Assembly (NCBI GenBank): GCA_003427395.1
Contig: BFEA01000074.1
Coordinates: forward strand, 3,182,984-3,228,145
Origin: Chara braunii
Taxonomy: Eukaryota > Streptophyta > Charophyceae > Charales > Characeae
Direction: 5' to 3'
DNA length: 45,162 nucleotides
Part shown: positions 19,566 through 30,100 of the stretch, in pieces
Position numbering within the stretch: position 1 is the first letter of the stretch
Layout: every line of letters starts with the position of its first letter
Notes under the pieces: generated by a model
Databases searched by the model: none
What the model saw: only the letters and a program-made list of their open reading frames with translations
What the model was told of the DNA's origin: nothing
Position numbers and translations under genes: made by a program

Positions 19566-20330
19566 GGTCTAGCGAAGTCGGGTAGAAGTAGGGAGAGGCC
19601 GAGAAGTTTGAGTTTTTTTTCTCATTTCTTTGGCAATGGCGACGGGAGTACGTGAGCGACACTATTTCCAGCGCTTCGTCTTCTTCCTCTTCGAAGGGAA
19701 ACTTGGGCAGCCATCGCTGGGGCGCCCTGCTGCTTGAGGAGGCAGCACTGGTAGGAGGTCTTCCAGGTGCTGATGCCACTGCCATCACGCTGCTGTTTGT
19801 GGGGGTTAAAGGACGCCGCTGTTCATCAAGAAGCTTGTTGCTGGTTGCTGCCATACCAGGGCAGCCATCATCTTCTTCATCGAGGTTCAACTTCTTCTTC
19901 ACGGTTGTTTGTGGCTCTGGGACTTGATATCTGGCTGATGCCAGATCAGCGCCTGTACTTACAGGCTCGGGGCATGATGGGATGCTGTTTTCAACAGTGG
20001 GCTATCATTGGAGGCTGGGGTTCGTAGGGAGAAGAGGAACTTTCAGTGAAGCTTCATTGAAGTCTATTGTCGGGGGTTAATTGGAGGTGGAACAGATTTC
20101 GTGGTTGAGATTCTTGGAGCTGTTCGGTTGACAGGAGGAGAGCAGCGGGTGTGATAAATAATTGATGGAAACATTTTTCTCTCAATTTTTATATCTGGCT
20201 TTGGCTTCCACTGTGCAATATCTCTCCATGGCTATAGGGTGCATCTGCTCTCTCCAGTATGCCTGTCATTGCAGATGTGTATGGGAACATTTGAATGAGG
20301 GTTTGAGTTGTGAATCAATCGAACACATAG
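19566..20330. other. Unassigned block between LTR-A and LINE-M
   Basis: This ~765-bp block separates the right LTR from the resumption of LINE-M at about 20335. A minus-strand frame (19420-19902) gives an acidic, Ser/Ala-rich peptide with no known domain. The first part shares loose words with 12.1-12.4 kb, such as catcaagaagctt. The block may be part of a larger insertion that carried LTR-A or an independent element. No termini were found. Confidence 0.35.
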
Positions 20331-20334
20331 CAGT

Positions 20335-20942
20335 CTAATGGCCTGTCGAACTTCAAGAAAAGTAAGATCTATGTCCCTTGCAATTTTAGCCTGGTCTGAA
20401 AGGCCAGGCGGCAAGGCCAGCCAAATATGATCCTGGCAGTGGGCTTCCATGTTTTCAGCAGAAAGTCCTGAAGTAAAAAAGGTCAGTATAGAACTCTGTA
20501 GCACAGGGCAATATATCCTCTGTTGTATGTGTGTTCGATTGCTCAAGCTCTAATATCAGTGCATCAGAATCAGAAGGGCAGGCTCTAGCAAAATGATCTG
20601 TGGTCATTCTGTTGCCCACAGCGAGCCACTTACACTCAGTGTGTGCAGCGGCGCGTTCCTGTTGTGCAATTTGGATGTGTAGCAAGTGAGATGATTCAAG
20701 CTGGTACAGTTCCAATAGAGAGGCATCTGACTGATATTGTCCGACAACAAGTTAAGAGTACCTTGAAGAGCATTATTGAGCTGTTTTGCGTGGGCCACCC
20801 ATCGGTTTTCTGCAACTTTTGTCCTTCCTTGCCCACCTAAGGAGGCCAGCGCAAGTTTCAACCACTTTGGTGGTTGGAAATGTGGCGGCATTGTGGAAAG
20901 TTTATGTTTCCACATCTTTTTTTGGGAGGAACAAGCCCTCAA
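20335..20942 (-). pseudogene. LINE-M linker between endonuclease and RT
   Basis: Across three minus-strand frames it reads ENRWVAHAKQLNN, IAQQERAAAHTECKWLAVGNRMTTDHF, ATEFYTDLF and LTFLEVRQAIRLL. The order and content match LINE-P 31.7-32.1 kb, which has ARIRRQ..., AAQFYQKLY and LSIDELLEAL. This is the segment just before the RT domain, whose continuation is at 13695-14052. No endonuclease follows beyond 20942, where LTR-like sequence begins, so LINE-M is 5'-truncated or cut there. Confidence 0.75.
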
Positions 20943-21975
20943 GGGGCCCTATCAGACATCACATGATCGGGCCTGAATATTCGTCAGAGGCAAAATTCGA
21001 CATTTCCATATGTGGGTATTCAGGCTCTCGGAGCACGCCAGTCGGTTGGGTAGACGCGGGAGCCTCACAAAGCTGCGTCATACAGTTGGCCCAGGCCTTG
21101 ACAGTTGCGCCTGGGCACATACACACAAAGCAGGGCCGATAAATTGGGAAGCAGGCCATCGGCCTTTGCAAAAGCAGTACCGCCGACGCACCTGCCTGGG
21201 AGCCCTGCACAGATGCAGCAAACAGCCCAAGTCCGGAGACTCAGGCCGTGCCCAACTGAAAAGGGCCCAGGCCCTCAACTGTAGTCTCGGGCCTGGGCGC
21301 AGGGTCTGAGGCCCAACCGGAAGCTACTGGAAGCTTCCAGCCAGGACACATGCAGCATCCAGGAGGCTGCCACTTCCATAAAAGAAGTGAGGCAGCCCAG
21401 GCCAGGCATTCTGGCCAGTGCAGGCAATGCGGAAGTGCTGCTGCGCTAACGATTGATGCTGCACTGCTGCCAAGGGCGCTGACGGGACATGTAGTGGTGA
21501 AGTGGGGCGCTGCAGGGCAGCGGGGCGCAGGCGGCCATAGCCAGGCTGCTGGGCGCCAGGGGCTACAGCGGGTGATCTGGTGGTCTTCAGGGAAGGAGGC
21601 GCAGTGTGGGGTAATCAAGGTCTGATTGAGGGTGACGAGATATGTACCTGGTGCATGAAGAAAGGTCGGCTATGGAGTTGACAGTCACGTACATTGGTCT
21701 TCGAGGGTCGAAGTGAGCCTGTTGCGTGAACCAGCTGTAGGTAGGATAGTCGGGCAGAGTAGGTTGGGTGCTGGGCGCCAGACAGAGAGGGGCGACTTTT
21801 GGCACTGTGTTGGTGTGGCCTACGGGCTTGAACATTGGCTCATTACTTCATTGTATTGATCTATATGGATGGTTTCTCGGTGCATGTTGTACTCTCTGCT
21901 TGGATACGACTACCTGGACATCTGTGTGATTTCACAACATTGGTTTTCTGTATATCGTTCACAACTTCACACTCA
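20943..21975 (-). repeat. Solo-like LTR of the LTR-B family, inverted
   Basis: Read in reverse complement from 21975, the words cgatatacagaaaaccaa, gtagtcgtatccaagcag and caccaggtacatatctcg match the order seen in the LTRs at 22058, 37298 and 43846. Divergence is considerable and the far edge near 20943 is approximate. The copy lies in the opposite orientation to its neighbour at 22058, with only about 82 bp between them. Confidence 0.6.
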
Positions 21976-22057
21976 TATTCCTTGCATTTTCTTCTTTTTC
22001 TATTTTTTATTTTTTTCCCCTTTTTTTCCAGAACAAATGCTCGAATTGCAAGGACAA

Positions 22058-23150
22058 TGAGCGAGAGCGATAGACAGAAAACCAAATTGTTGAAGACCAG
22101 ATAGTCGTGTCCCGAGCAGAAAGCATATTCACTGAGATACAAGCCAAATAAGAGCAGTACAATGAACTAAAATGTCAATGTCAGCCTCTTCTCCCCACCA
22201 TCAACGATGTATCCAATGTGGCCCTTCTTGATTGGCACTCAGCGCCCTGCCTACATCTACTCAGAACCATGTAACAGGAACCACTTCAAGCTGAAGACCA
22301 ATGTACATGACGAAGTCGCCCATACAGACTGCCGCATACACTAGGTACGTGCCTCTCATCTCTGGCCACACCCCTTCTCTCCCACCATGTCAGTGTCCCC
22401 TGCCCGAAGACCACCATCACCAGTACCCGCACCCACAAGCAGGCCCGGGGCTTCGTGCCCACTGCTGGCGCCGTGCCCCTCTCTCATCTATGCGCCCGTG
22501 TGCGCCCTGGTAGCCAGTGCTGTGCGGTGTCGAGCACTCAGCACTGAGTCAGCAGTGCTGTCGCCCAACAGCCTGGCGCCTGAATGAGCTGCTGGGAGGC
22601 AAGCACTTTCCTATACGGAAAGTGTGCCCAGCCATTGCGTGCCTGGGGCCTGGCCACCATGTTCCCAGTAGCTTCTGGTGAGGCCCCAGTACCTTCGCCC
22701 AGACTCGATGCAGACAGTGGCCTGGGCCCGCAACAGTTAAACAGCCGAACTGTGTGACGTGGCCAGCATCGCTCGCTGCATTTCCATTGGCCGAAAGGCC
22801 TCGGGCCACATCGCTGCCTGGGTGAGCCCTGAGGCTCAGAATGTTGTGATCCCACAGATGTGGGCCTTGTAACCATCTGGCGCGTGCAAACTGTCTGGCG
22901 CCCCCACATGCAGAAATGACAAAAAATAGGGCCTCATGTCAAAATGCAGGCCCGCCTTCACTTAGGACGGGCACGAGGCATGCAGGGGGTCCATTTCCTG
23001 TCGGATGTCAAGGCCTGAAAGGCCCTGCGAGGGGCTCCATCCTCACACAATCTATTTGTGGGGAGCAACACGTGCTGGGAACCGGGCCCAGCGTCCCATA
23101 TGAAATTACAAGCATTGAAATACCGGGGCCAATACCCGGCCTCGGCTGAG
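22058..23150 (+). repeat. LTR of the LTR-B family, same orientation as 37298
   Basis: Starts tgagcgagagcgatagacag and carries gaccagatagtcgtg, aagaccaatgtacatgac and gcccgccttcacttaggacg in the order of the 37298 LTR, with an internal expansion. The end near 23150 is approximate. The sequence after it (23160-23275), read on the minus strand, resembles the last residues of the LTR-B pol, so this may be a 3' LTR with a stub of internal DNA rather than a true solo LTR. Confidence 0.6.
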
Positions 23151-23159
23151 GAAAACTGA

Positions 23160-23275
23160 GAACAAGTCTCCTGTGCATCTTTAATAAATTTTGGGGCAAC
23201 GGCTCCTGGGTCACACCCAGTGTTTCTAATAGGCAACTTCAGCAGTTCTCGAAACAGGGCGAAAAAAGGCGCCAC
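23160..23275 (-). pseudogene. Stub of Ty3 pol C-terminus
   Basis: The minus strand gives FRELLKLP ... PKFIKDAQETCSQ. This parallels the end of the LTR-B polyprotein at 38230-38350 (EELMQTAP ... QIIKDT). It lies directly next to the LTR edge, as expected for the 3' end of a Ty3 internal region. Only about 40 codons survive. Confidence 0.45.
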
Positions 23276-23279
23276 TTAA

Positions 23280-24080
23280 TCAGCATTTGCGCCACTCAAA
23301 AAAACGGCCACAGTTTCAACCCCCCGCTAAACTTGCACATTTTAAAACAATGACATCGGCGCCACTTTGTCTTTTCTTGCCTATTTCAAACTAAAAAGGT
23401 GACTCAGGAGCCGTTACCCATAATTTTTTTTATCTCGACCGAGGTCACCGAGCCATGCTGGCAATCTAATCACGTCTCTATATCTGCGATGTGCAAACCA
23501 CTTTTAAGAGTGACCAATAGTGGGAAGTGATACGGACCAGGGGTCAGAGCACCTCCACTTGCTGAAGCAAATGCAACAATGGGGAAGTCAAGAAGCAATG
23601 TCCCCGGGGTCGACGTTAAAGGGGGGAGAGGGTGGGAGGGTCCTGGTGCCCCCCAGGGCCCCCAACCCGCTCGCTCGCCTAACACCGGCGTCCCAGTCGG
23701 TGAGAGGAGCAGTTTTAGATGGTACTAGAAGGGTGACTCTTTGCCCTCCCCCTCTCTTTCTTGCCTGTCTTGTTTTTTTCGACTGTTTGGTATATGCGAC
23801 GTGGGACCCATTTTCTGGCTCGTTTTTTTCATGTATCTATCATATGGGATGCTGGACCTGGTTTCCAGCAGGTCAGGTTCCCCACCAATAGATTGGAGCA
23901 ACCCGTGAGGGCATACTAGAGGCGGGCGGCCATACCACCCTCTCTAGTGGGTCGGGGATGGTTAAAAAAAAAGAAAAAAAAGAGTTTTCGGTATCTTTAT
24001 CCACATAACCTCTGGCCACTTACGGAGTCTGTATCCTTGCCCGAGCTATTTCTGAGTTTCAGTGACGGTTTCGGCAATAT
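23280..24080. other. Unassigned non-coding stretch
   Basis: No gene is recognised. A 'gcgccact' word recurs (about 23270, 23289, 23350). A G-rich part lies at 23600-23700 and an A-rich tract at 23963-23981 (aaaaaaaaagaaaaaaaag). No target duplication was found for the A tract. Confidence 0.3.
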
Positions 24081-24084
24081 CCGG

Positions 24085-24186
24085 TTACCTTTCTCGGCCT
24101 TTTGGCTAAGATCAAGTGTAGTATCTGTTCTGATCAGTTTAATATCTGATCCGTGGTCCATCGGGCCACATGATATTAAAGGAAAT
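24085..24186 (+). ncRNA. U2 spliceosomal snRNA, 5' part
   Basis: The segment from ttacctttctcggccttttg through ggctaagatcaagtgtagta and the 'ttaatatctgat' region matches the highly conserved 5' end of U2 snRNA, including stem-loop I and the branch-point recognition sequence (gtgtagtatctg). Stem-loop IIb-like ccgtggtccatcgggccac follows. It breaks off after 'gatattaaaggaaat' at an artificial adapter. No plant-type upstream sequence element or well-placed TATA was recognised, so transcription of this copy is doubtful. Confidence 0.85.
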
Positions 24187-24224
24187 CTGTCTCTTATACA
24201 CATCTAGATGTGTATAAGAGACAG
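24187..24224. other. Nextera mate-pair junction adapter (artefact)
   Basis: The 19-base mosaic end CTGTCTCTTATACACATCT is followed directly by its exact reverse complement, 38 bases in all. This is the circularisation junction of the Illumina Nextera mate-pair protocol, and it is not genomic. The DNA on its two sides came from opposite ends of a circularised fragment. Confidence 0.95.
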
Positions 24225-24330
24225 GTCTTGCTTGGTGCATTGTTCTGCCTGATGATTGTCTCCTTGGATGATTCTGTCAAAGTTCTCAAAAATCAGATTG
24301 ACACAACTGATGCATGCATAGCACCCCATG
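24225..24330. repeat. Dispersed repeat, copy 2 (see 6975-7079)
   Basis: About 85% similar to 6975-7079. It lies between the adapter and an N at 24331. Its position relative to the U2 sequence is therefore not reliable. Confidence 0.7.
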
Positions 24331-24331
24331 N

Positions 24332-24501
24332 AAGTGTAGTATCTGTTCTGATCAGTTTAATATCTGATCCGTGGTCCATCGGGCCACATGATATTAAATT
24401 AAATTTTCAGGGCTACGGAGGGGTCAAAGGGGTAGGCTTGCCTGCTCGACACCTCCAGCATTGCCTTTGTCTTGCACTGCAGCGAAGTGTGGCGCAGCCC
24501 A
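24332..24501 (+). ncRNA. U2 snRNA, nucleotide ~29 to the 3' end, with poly(A) downstream
   Basis: It begins inside U2 (aagtgtagtatctg), right after an N, and repeats the branch-site and stem-loop II region. It continues through an Sm-like site (ttaaattttcagg), a stem-loop III (ggaggggtc...gcttgc...cgacacctcc) and a stem-loop IV-like arm around cttgcactgc. The 3' end is near gcgcagccca. A C/G run and then about 24 A (24519-24542) follow. The A tract suggests a retroposed U2 copy or a U2-derived SINE rather than a normal gene. A weak flanking match (gcaatat at 24074-24080 and after the A tract) is not enough to prove a target duplication. Confidence 0.75.
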
Positions 24502-24542
24502 CTCCCCCCCGGGGGACTAAAAAAAAAAAAAAAAAAAAAAAG

Positions 24543-25464
24543 AATTAGCAATATGTGGTATGTAAAGAGTTTGATTCTCTTGCATGGCAGTTAATAACCA
24601 CAGTTCTTCCTCATACCAAGCTAGGATAAGTGGGAAGATAAAAAAATGGTGGCATTGTCTCGTCACCATGTTCGCCCATGCCCAGTTGGGTGATGTACAT
24701 ATAAGCCGAGGATCCGCAATGTGATAAAAAGGACTGAATGGACAATGCAGTGCAAGTGGAATCTCAACAAGCAATGTGCACTCCGATACATACAAAATGG
24801 TGTTTTATACCGCGGTGGAAGATTTATATACAAGTCCTGACCTGACCGGGACTGACCTCTTTCACGTAGTAGAAGATAGCGAAGCAGAATGCTAGAATAC
24901 TAATGACTAGCCCAATCAATGTTTCCACACAGACCAAACATGCATCATGCTCATCACAAGGTGTGAGGGGGGCCTGACGCTATACACAGGAAAGAGGCGC
25001 CAGGTCCAGACATACACAGACGAAGAGGAGGGGATCAGACGAAGAGGAAGGGGGAGATGGGAAAGTCGTCAACACCAAGTCTCGTTACGAGTCCCAAATA
25101 ATCCCTCTTCAAAATGTCTGAAGTCCAATGTCGAGTCTGGATCCGAATGTCACCAAGCTCAGAAACGAAATACATGGATTCACAGCTGCTACTGTCAGTA
25201 TAGGAAAACGCTATCGATCCGCAGAGAGCGGCAGCCCTCAAACACAAGGACGCTGTTTTTTTTTTTTTGCGTGTGTGTGTGTGTGTGTGACAGCCCTCGT
25301 TATAAGGATGCATGTGTTAGTGCCTTTCGTTTCTTCACAACACACCGCGGATCCAAAACCTATACCAAAGACAATCGCCAGAGACACAGTTCAGAGGGGT
25401 GAGAAAGACGCAGACAACAAGCGAGGGGAAGGGTATCACAAGGTAGGGGACAACGACAAAAAGG
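24543..25464. other. Probable 5' region of LINE-P
   Basis: No domain is recognised. A T-run followed by (GT)n lies at about 25256-25289. Since ORF1 of LINE-P opens at 25465 this may be its 5' UTR, but the true 5' end of the element was not found. Confidence 0.35.
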
Positions 25465-27042
25465 ATGGGCAAAAGAGGTGCACAAGGGAAGGGATTGCCA
25501 TTCCACAAGGCCCGAGGGTGGTCCTTCCCACTGTCATGGACAACCCCCGCCAGTCGTCACAGGTGGAATGGACGACAAGAGAACTCGTGGAATGGGCGAC
25601 AAGAAAAATCCAGAGAGTGGAGACCAGTGGCGAGACAAACCCCCAGGACAGAAGCCATCGCACTGGCGAGATCCACCAGTGCAGGGGGACTTGCGACAAC
25701 CCCAGCTGCAGCCTGCACAAGCGCAACAAGGGTAATGACCCCGGCCCTACGACAGGGACAGCTGTCAAGTGGATCACAAACGTGGGTAGCCAGGCTCAAA
25801 AGCACGGGGAATGAGACCATACCCACCCCGGTTCACACCACCCAGGCCACTCGGCCATCACTAATCTCCCTGCTCACACCCGCGCCACAGCAAACGGCTA
25901 CAGGCTTGCTGCCTCTCAACCCCATCCACCCCACCAGAAGCCACGTTATCCAAAAGCTCTATGAGAAACCCGAGAAAACACATCAAGAGAACGGGGGATA
26001 CATACGCCCTGTGTATAGATTCTCGGCACAGGCGGTCACCACAAGGAACACCGTCTACTCTACCCACGCGGTGCAGTTCCATTTCCACATGGACCAGGCT
26101 AACATAGCAATGAACGATAAGCTTCAATGGATAATGATGCTCCTGGGTTCTTTCAAATTCTCTGCAAAAGATGTAGAATACCATTTTCTCATCGAGTCAG
26201 CCGGAGTGAGCATGGTCACCCTTATCTCCCTCTATGTTGCAGTACAATGGGACCCGACAAAGCCTTTCCCCATAGCCGACTCTTGGGATTACATCTATGG
26301 AGGCCGAGTCATTTCTGTCCCCATCAGCCATGCCCAGGAACCCTGGTGTTACGCGTGCAAGGTCAAGGGTCACCTCTGCACTGATCCTCACTGCCCAAAA
26401 TCCAGGAGAAAACCAATAAAAGGCCTTCTGTTCCCTCACCCGACAGAAGAACGCACATGGCTGCCAGAAGACAGCACACTAAAGGGATGGATCTTCGTCC
26501 TAGACAGGGAGGACAGACCAGGGACATGGGTCTGGAAGGGCACAGACCGACCCACCAAAAAACCGGAAACTTCGGCCAGGGTGCTGTGCAAACGATCGGG
26601 GGTGAGTGAGGGTGAAGCACAACAAAAGCAGGAACATACCATACCTCCCCCGGATTCACAGAACCAGCAGCCACATGAGGAGGAGGACGAAGAGGTAAGG
26701 GAGCCCGCCCTGCTGCGACGACGTCGGAACCAGAAAACAACAAAGCAGGACACTTCCGCTGTACCAGGGACTGAGCGGGAAGTTGCAAGCTCCACTCAAC
26801 AACACCATGACCAGGGCGCCTGGATTGAAAAGTTAAACCCGGATGGTGCCACCGTGCCCCCAATCACTGACGGACAAACTCACAACGAGCATCTGTTAAC
26901 AAAAACGACACCATCATGGGAAGATAAGAGAAACAAAGGAATACAAAAGACTGATTGGCGAAATGGCTCACAAGGGGCAGCACAGGCAACTGCCGGACCA
27001 CTGAATGGGGAAGTCACAACCGGCACATCCCAAAATGACTAA
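25465..27042 (+). CDS. LINE-P ORF1, N-terminal part (525 codons)
   Basis: This is the gag-like ORF1 of a plant-type LINE, which binds element RNA. Around residues 190-295 is a region ending in a zinc knuckle CYACKVKGHLCTDPHC followed by basic PKSRRKP, a CCHC-like RNA-binding arrangement. The first ~140 residues are Thr/Pro-rich and another frame is open there, so the start at 25465 is uncertain. The frame stops at a TAA (27040-27042) but is open again at once in the same frame up to 30489. The stop is most simply a single nonsense mutation in a much longer ORF1. Confidence 0.75.
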   Translation: MGKRGAQGKGLPFHKARGWSFPLSWTTPASRHRWNGRQENSWNGRQEKSREWRPVARQTPRTEAIALARSTSAGGLATTPAAACTSATRVMTPALRQGQLSSGSQTWVARLKSTGNETIPTPVHTTQATRPSLISLLTPAPQQTATGLLPLNPIHPTRSHVIQKLYEKPEKTHQENGGYIRPVYRFSAQAVTTRNTVYSTHAVQFHFHMDQANIAMNDKLQWIMMLLGSFKFSAKDVEYHFLIESAGVSMVTLISLYVAVQWDPTKPFPIADSWDYIYGGRVISVPISHAQEPWCYACKVKGHLCTDPHCPKSRRKPIKGLLFPHPTEERTWLPEDSTLKGWIFVLDREDRPGTWVWKGTDRPTKKPETSARVLCKRSGVSEGEAQQKQEHTIPPPDSQNQQPHEEEDEEVREPALLRRRRNQKTTKQDTSAVPGTEREVASSTQQHHDQGAWIEKLNPDGATVPPITDGQTHNEHLLTKTTPSWEDKRNKGIQKTDWRNGSQGAAQATAGPLNGEVTTGTSQND

Positions 27043-27144
27043 CAAAGGGAGAACAGGGGAGGAGTAACTTCCCCCTCTACCTCCCATGCTGCACCTGCTA
27101 CGGGCGACACATCCACCGCTGGTGGGGGCGAACTTGGGGATGGT

Positions 27145-30100
27145 ATGAAAAATAACATTCACATGGGGCAGGCAGCAGCCAGCATGTCGACCCTGCCAGG
27201 ACAAGAAGCACATGAGCCATTAATAACACTGTCCCAGCTAACCACACCTGATAGCAGGGGGTCCAAGAAGAAAATGAAAGCCACTAAACCAAGGACTGAT
27301 CCACAGCCGAGCACACAGCCCCGGGAGCAAGAAGGGGAAGATGAACAGGACTCGGACCAGGGGAGGGACACAGGCTGCAGCTCTACAACGGCAATAGAAA
27401 CGGCGCTACCAGAGAACCGCAATCATCCCCACCCTCCGACATTGCCAGCACCAGACATATTGCTCCCCCTGGAGGCAGCGGCTACGACAAAAACAACAGA
27501 CCCCATAACCTTACTGCCATCAGCCCCGTCGCCCCCCCTCGCGCTTACCACTATAGAGACAGTGGCGCTTGCAATCACCTCAAGTGAACACAGGAAGGGG
27601 ACCATGGCCAAGGATAAAACCAACTGCGGTGAGAAAATAAAACAGATCGAATCTAGGCAATTGGGGGAGTACCCTCTCTTTCAGCTCCAGACTGAACCAT
27701 TGTCACTACCACAGACGGACTCGGGGGCAACCACTCTGATGCCTATCACAAATACGAGGACTGAGCAACAGAAACCTCGCTTTCAGCCTGAGCCATTGGC
27801 ACTGCCACAATCGGACCACCCGCTCCCCCTCGTCATTGCAGTTACGGGGTCACTGTCTGTAGTACAGGCCAAAGATAAGCATGAGAAGAAAGGTAATGGC
27901 AGTCAACAGAAAGCGATGCGCAAACTTCTTCGGTTCGATCACTTGCGCCAAATCACCAAGGGGTTAAGGAGCCTTATCCCTGCCGAAGGGGACATCCCAA
28001 CCATCAGACCCGATCATTTGAAAGCCTCACAGTCAATGCTCCAAGCAGTCCAAAGGCTACAGCCACAGCCCCTCCAACCCCATCAGCAGCAACAACAGCG
28101 AGACGGCCCCCAGATCATACGGACCCCTGACAGCTTAACGCGTGATCCGCCACGCACTGCTGTCCTTCCTCTGGAGGCAGCACCTGGAAGGGAAATCAAC
28201 ACAAATATGAGTGAGCTGCTGGTTGGCCAAGAGGAGGAGAGGGTCAGTTCTGAAAGCAACGAAAAAACAGGTCTGGTGAACATAGAAGAAGGGGTACCAC
28301 AACAGTCAAGGGACCTCGCTCTCCTGCCACCCTCTCCGGAAGAAACACCCTGGGAGAAGCACCTGCTGAAGGACGCTAGCTCTGGAAACCTGCACCACGC
28401 ACAGCAGACTGATGGCCAGAACACTACTGGCACCCACCCGCAACAGCAGACCCCAACCACAGGGGAGACGGCCTCACCCCACACACCCGCATCACCACTC
28501 ACAAATGCCCTTCCGGATGCGCCCCCCGACCGTCAGCCTCCACCCCACGACCATGACCACACACAGCCTGGGGAACCACATTACAGACACTACCGCACAC
28601 CAGCGTACGAACAGATGCTGATGGAGCAAGCACAGGCAGAGGCAGAGTTGCGGGAGGCGATTGCTTACACAAATGCACACAGGGTGCGGTTTCCTGAGAT
28701 GGATGTCTTCATACCCGATCTGCAGTTAGAATCTGGGTCTGAATCGGAACCAGACCATGCTTTAGACCAACAGAATGATGAGCAATGCCTCACCTACGAA
28801 GTGGGGCAAGAGGCCGCCTTCACAGCAGACCAACATGCCCTGTTCCATCACTTGGCCTTAGACCAGGCGCACATGATGCATCAGCAACAAGAACAACAGG
28901 AGAGTGAGCAAAACCGACTGCTGAGTCAGGCCACCGAACTGCGTCCTCAGACCGAGGAACAGCAGCATGCGAGCCTGCTACTGCACCTGCAACAGACTCA
29001 ACACCATGTTCAACAGCAAAGGGAAGCAATGGGACGGATTGAAACCCAGGACCAACAACAAGTACAACGGGAACGGGAGCATTGGCCGCAGGTGCAGAAA
29101 ATGCTGATAACGGGAGAAGAACACCAAGAGCAGCAACGCAGGGTGGAAGAACCCACCCGCCTGCAACAGGACCAACAACAAGTACAACGGGAACGGGAGC
29201 ATTGGCAGCAGGTGCAGAAAATGCTGATAACGGGAGAAGAACAGCAAGAGCAGCAACGCAGGGTGGAAGAACCCACCCGCCTGCAACAGTGGCAACAATC
29301 CCAGGAAGCTCAAAACTGGTTGCGACAGCAGCAGCATCTTTACAGGCAAAAGCAGCAGCGGATCTTGGAACAATTACAACAAAGGGCGGTGCAACAACAC
29401 CACCTGCAGCCACAACCACAACAACAGTCGACATGGGTGCTACAGCCCGAGACACCACCGCCTATTCCAGTAGAAGGCATAAACCGATCACAAGATCTTG
29501 AAATGGAATCAGCTCCACAGGCGAGCGTACCACAGGCCACCAGCCTCGACACAACACTGGTAATGGATGTCGGGATCCACCCTGTACTGGATCATGAAAT
29601 GGAAACGGCCCCACAGGGGGAGGGGACCAACGGGAACGACCGAGAAAAGTGTCCAGATACCTGGGACGAGGAAATGACCAGCGAAAGACCAGGGATAGGA
29701 TCAGTCCCGTCCCAGGAGAAACGATCGAGTCTTAACACAATCCAGGACAAGGTAGTAAGAGCACAACTGAAAGAGCTCACTGACTGGATACTCCGACACT
29801 CGCTGTCTCCAGCAGCCATCTCCATTACTGAACTCATACCACCCTTGCACTGGGAAAAAATCCGCAGGCGCATTATTGCCAAACAACAAATTAAACAGGC
29901 AGTCAATAAATACACCAACATTAATGAAATCGATTGGGGCAAAGTGGCAAAAGCCATCATTTCCACTGTGACCGCGCTGCTCGAGGAGCTCAACGACAAA
30001 ACGGCAGGGTACAACTTCTCTACCGAATTGGTTGAAGTCCGAAACAAGAGAGGATGCTCGGGTCTGCGTACAAACGACAGCCAATTCTGGCCGACTGTGC

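Noticed and set aside
19652-20027. Plus-strand Ser/Gly/Leu-rich ORFs as a host exon.
   Set aside because: Low-complexity composition, overlapping frames on both strands, and no splice or domain evidence.
24074-24560. Target duplication gcaatat around the U2 and poly(A) segment.
   Set aside because: The 7-bp match is not adjacent to either border and a chance match is likely. The interval also contains an assembly artefact.
28820-29458. Long minus-strand ORFs rich in Leu/Cys/Val/Ala.
   Set aside because: They are the complement of the CAG/CAA-rich ORF1 of LINE-P.
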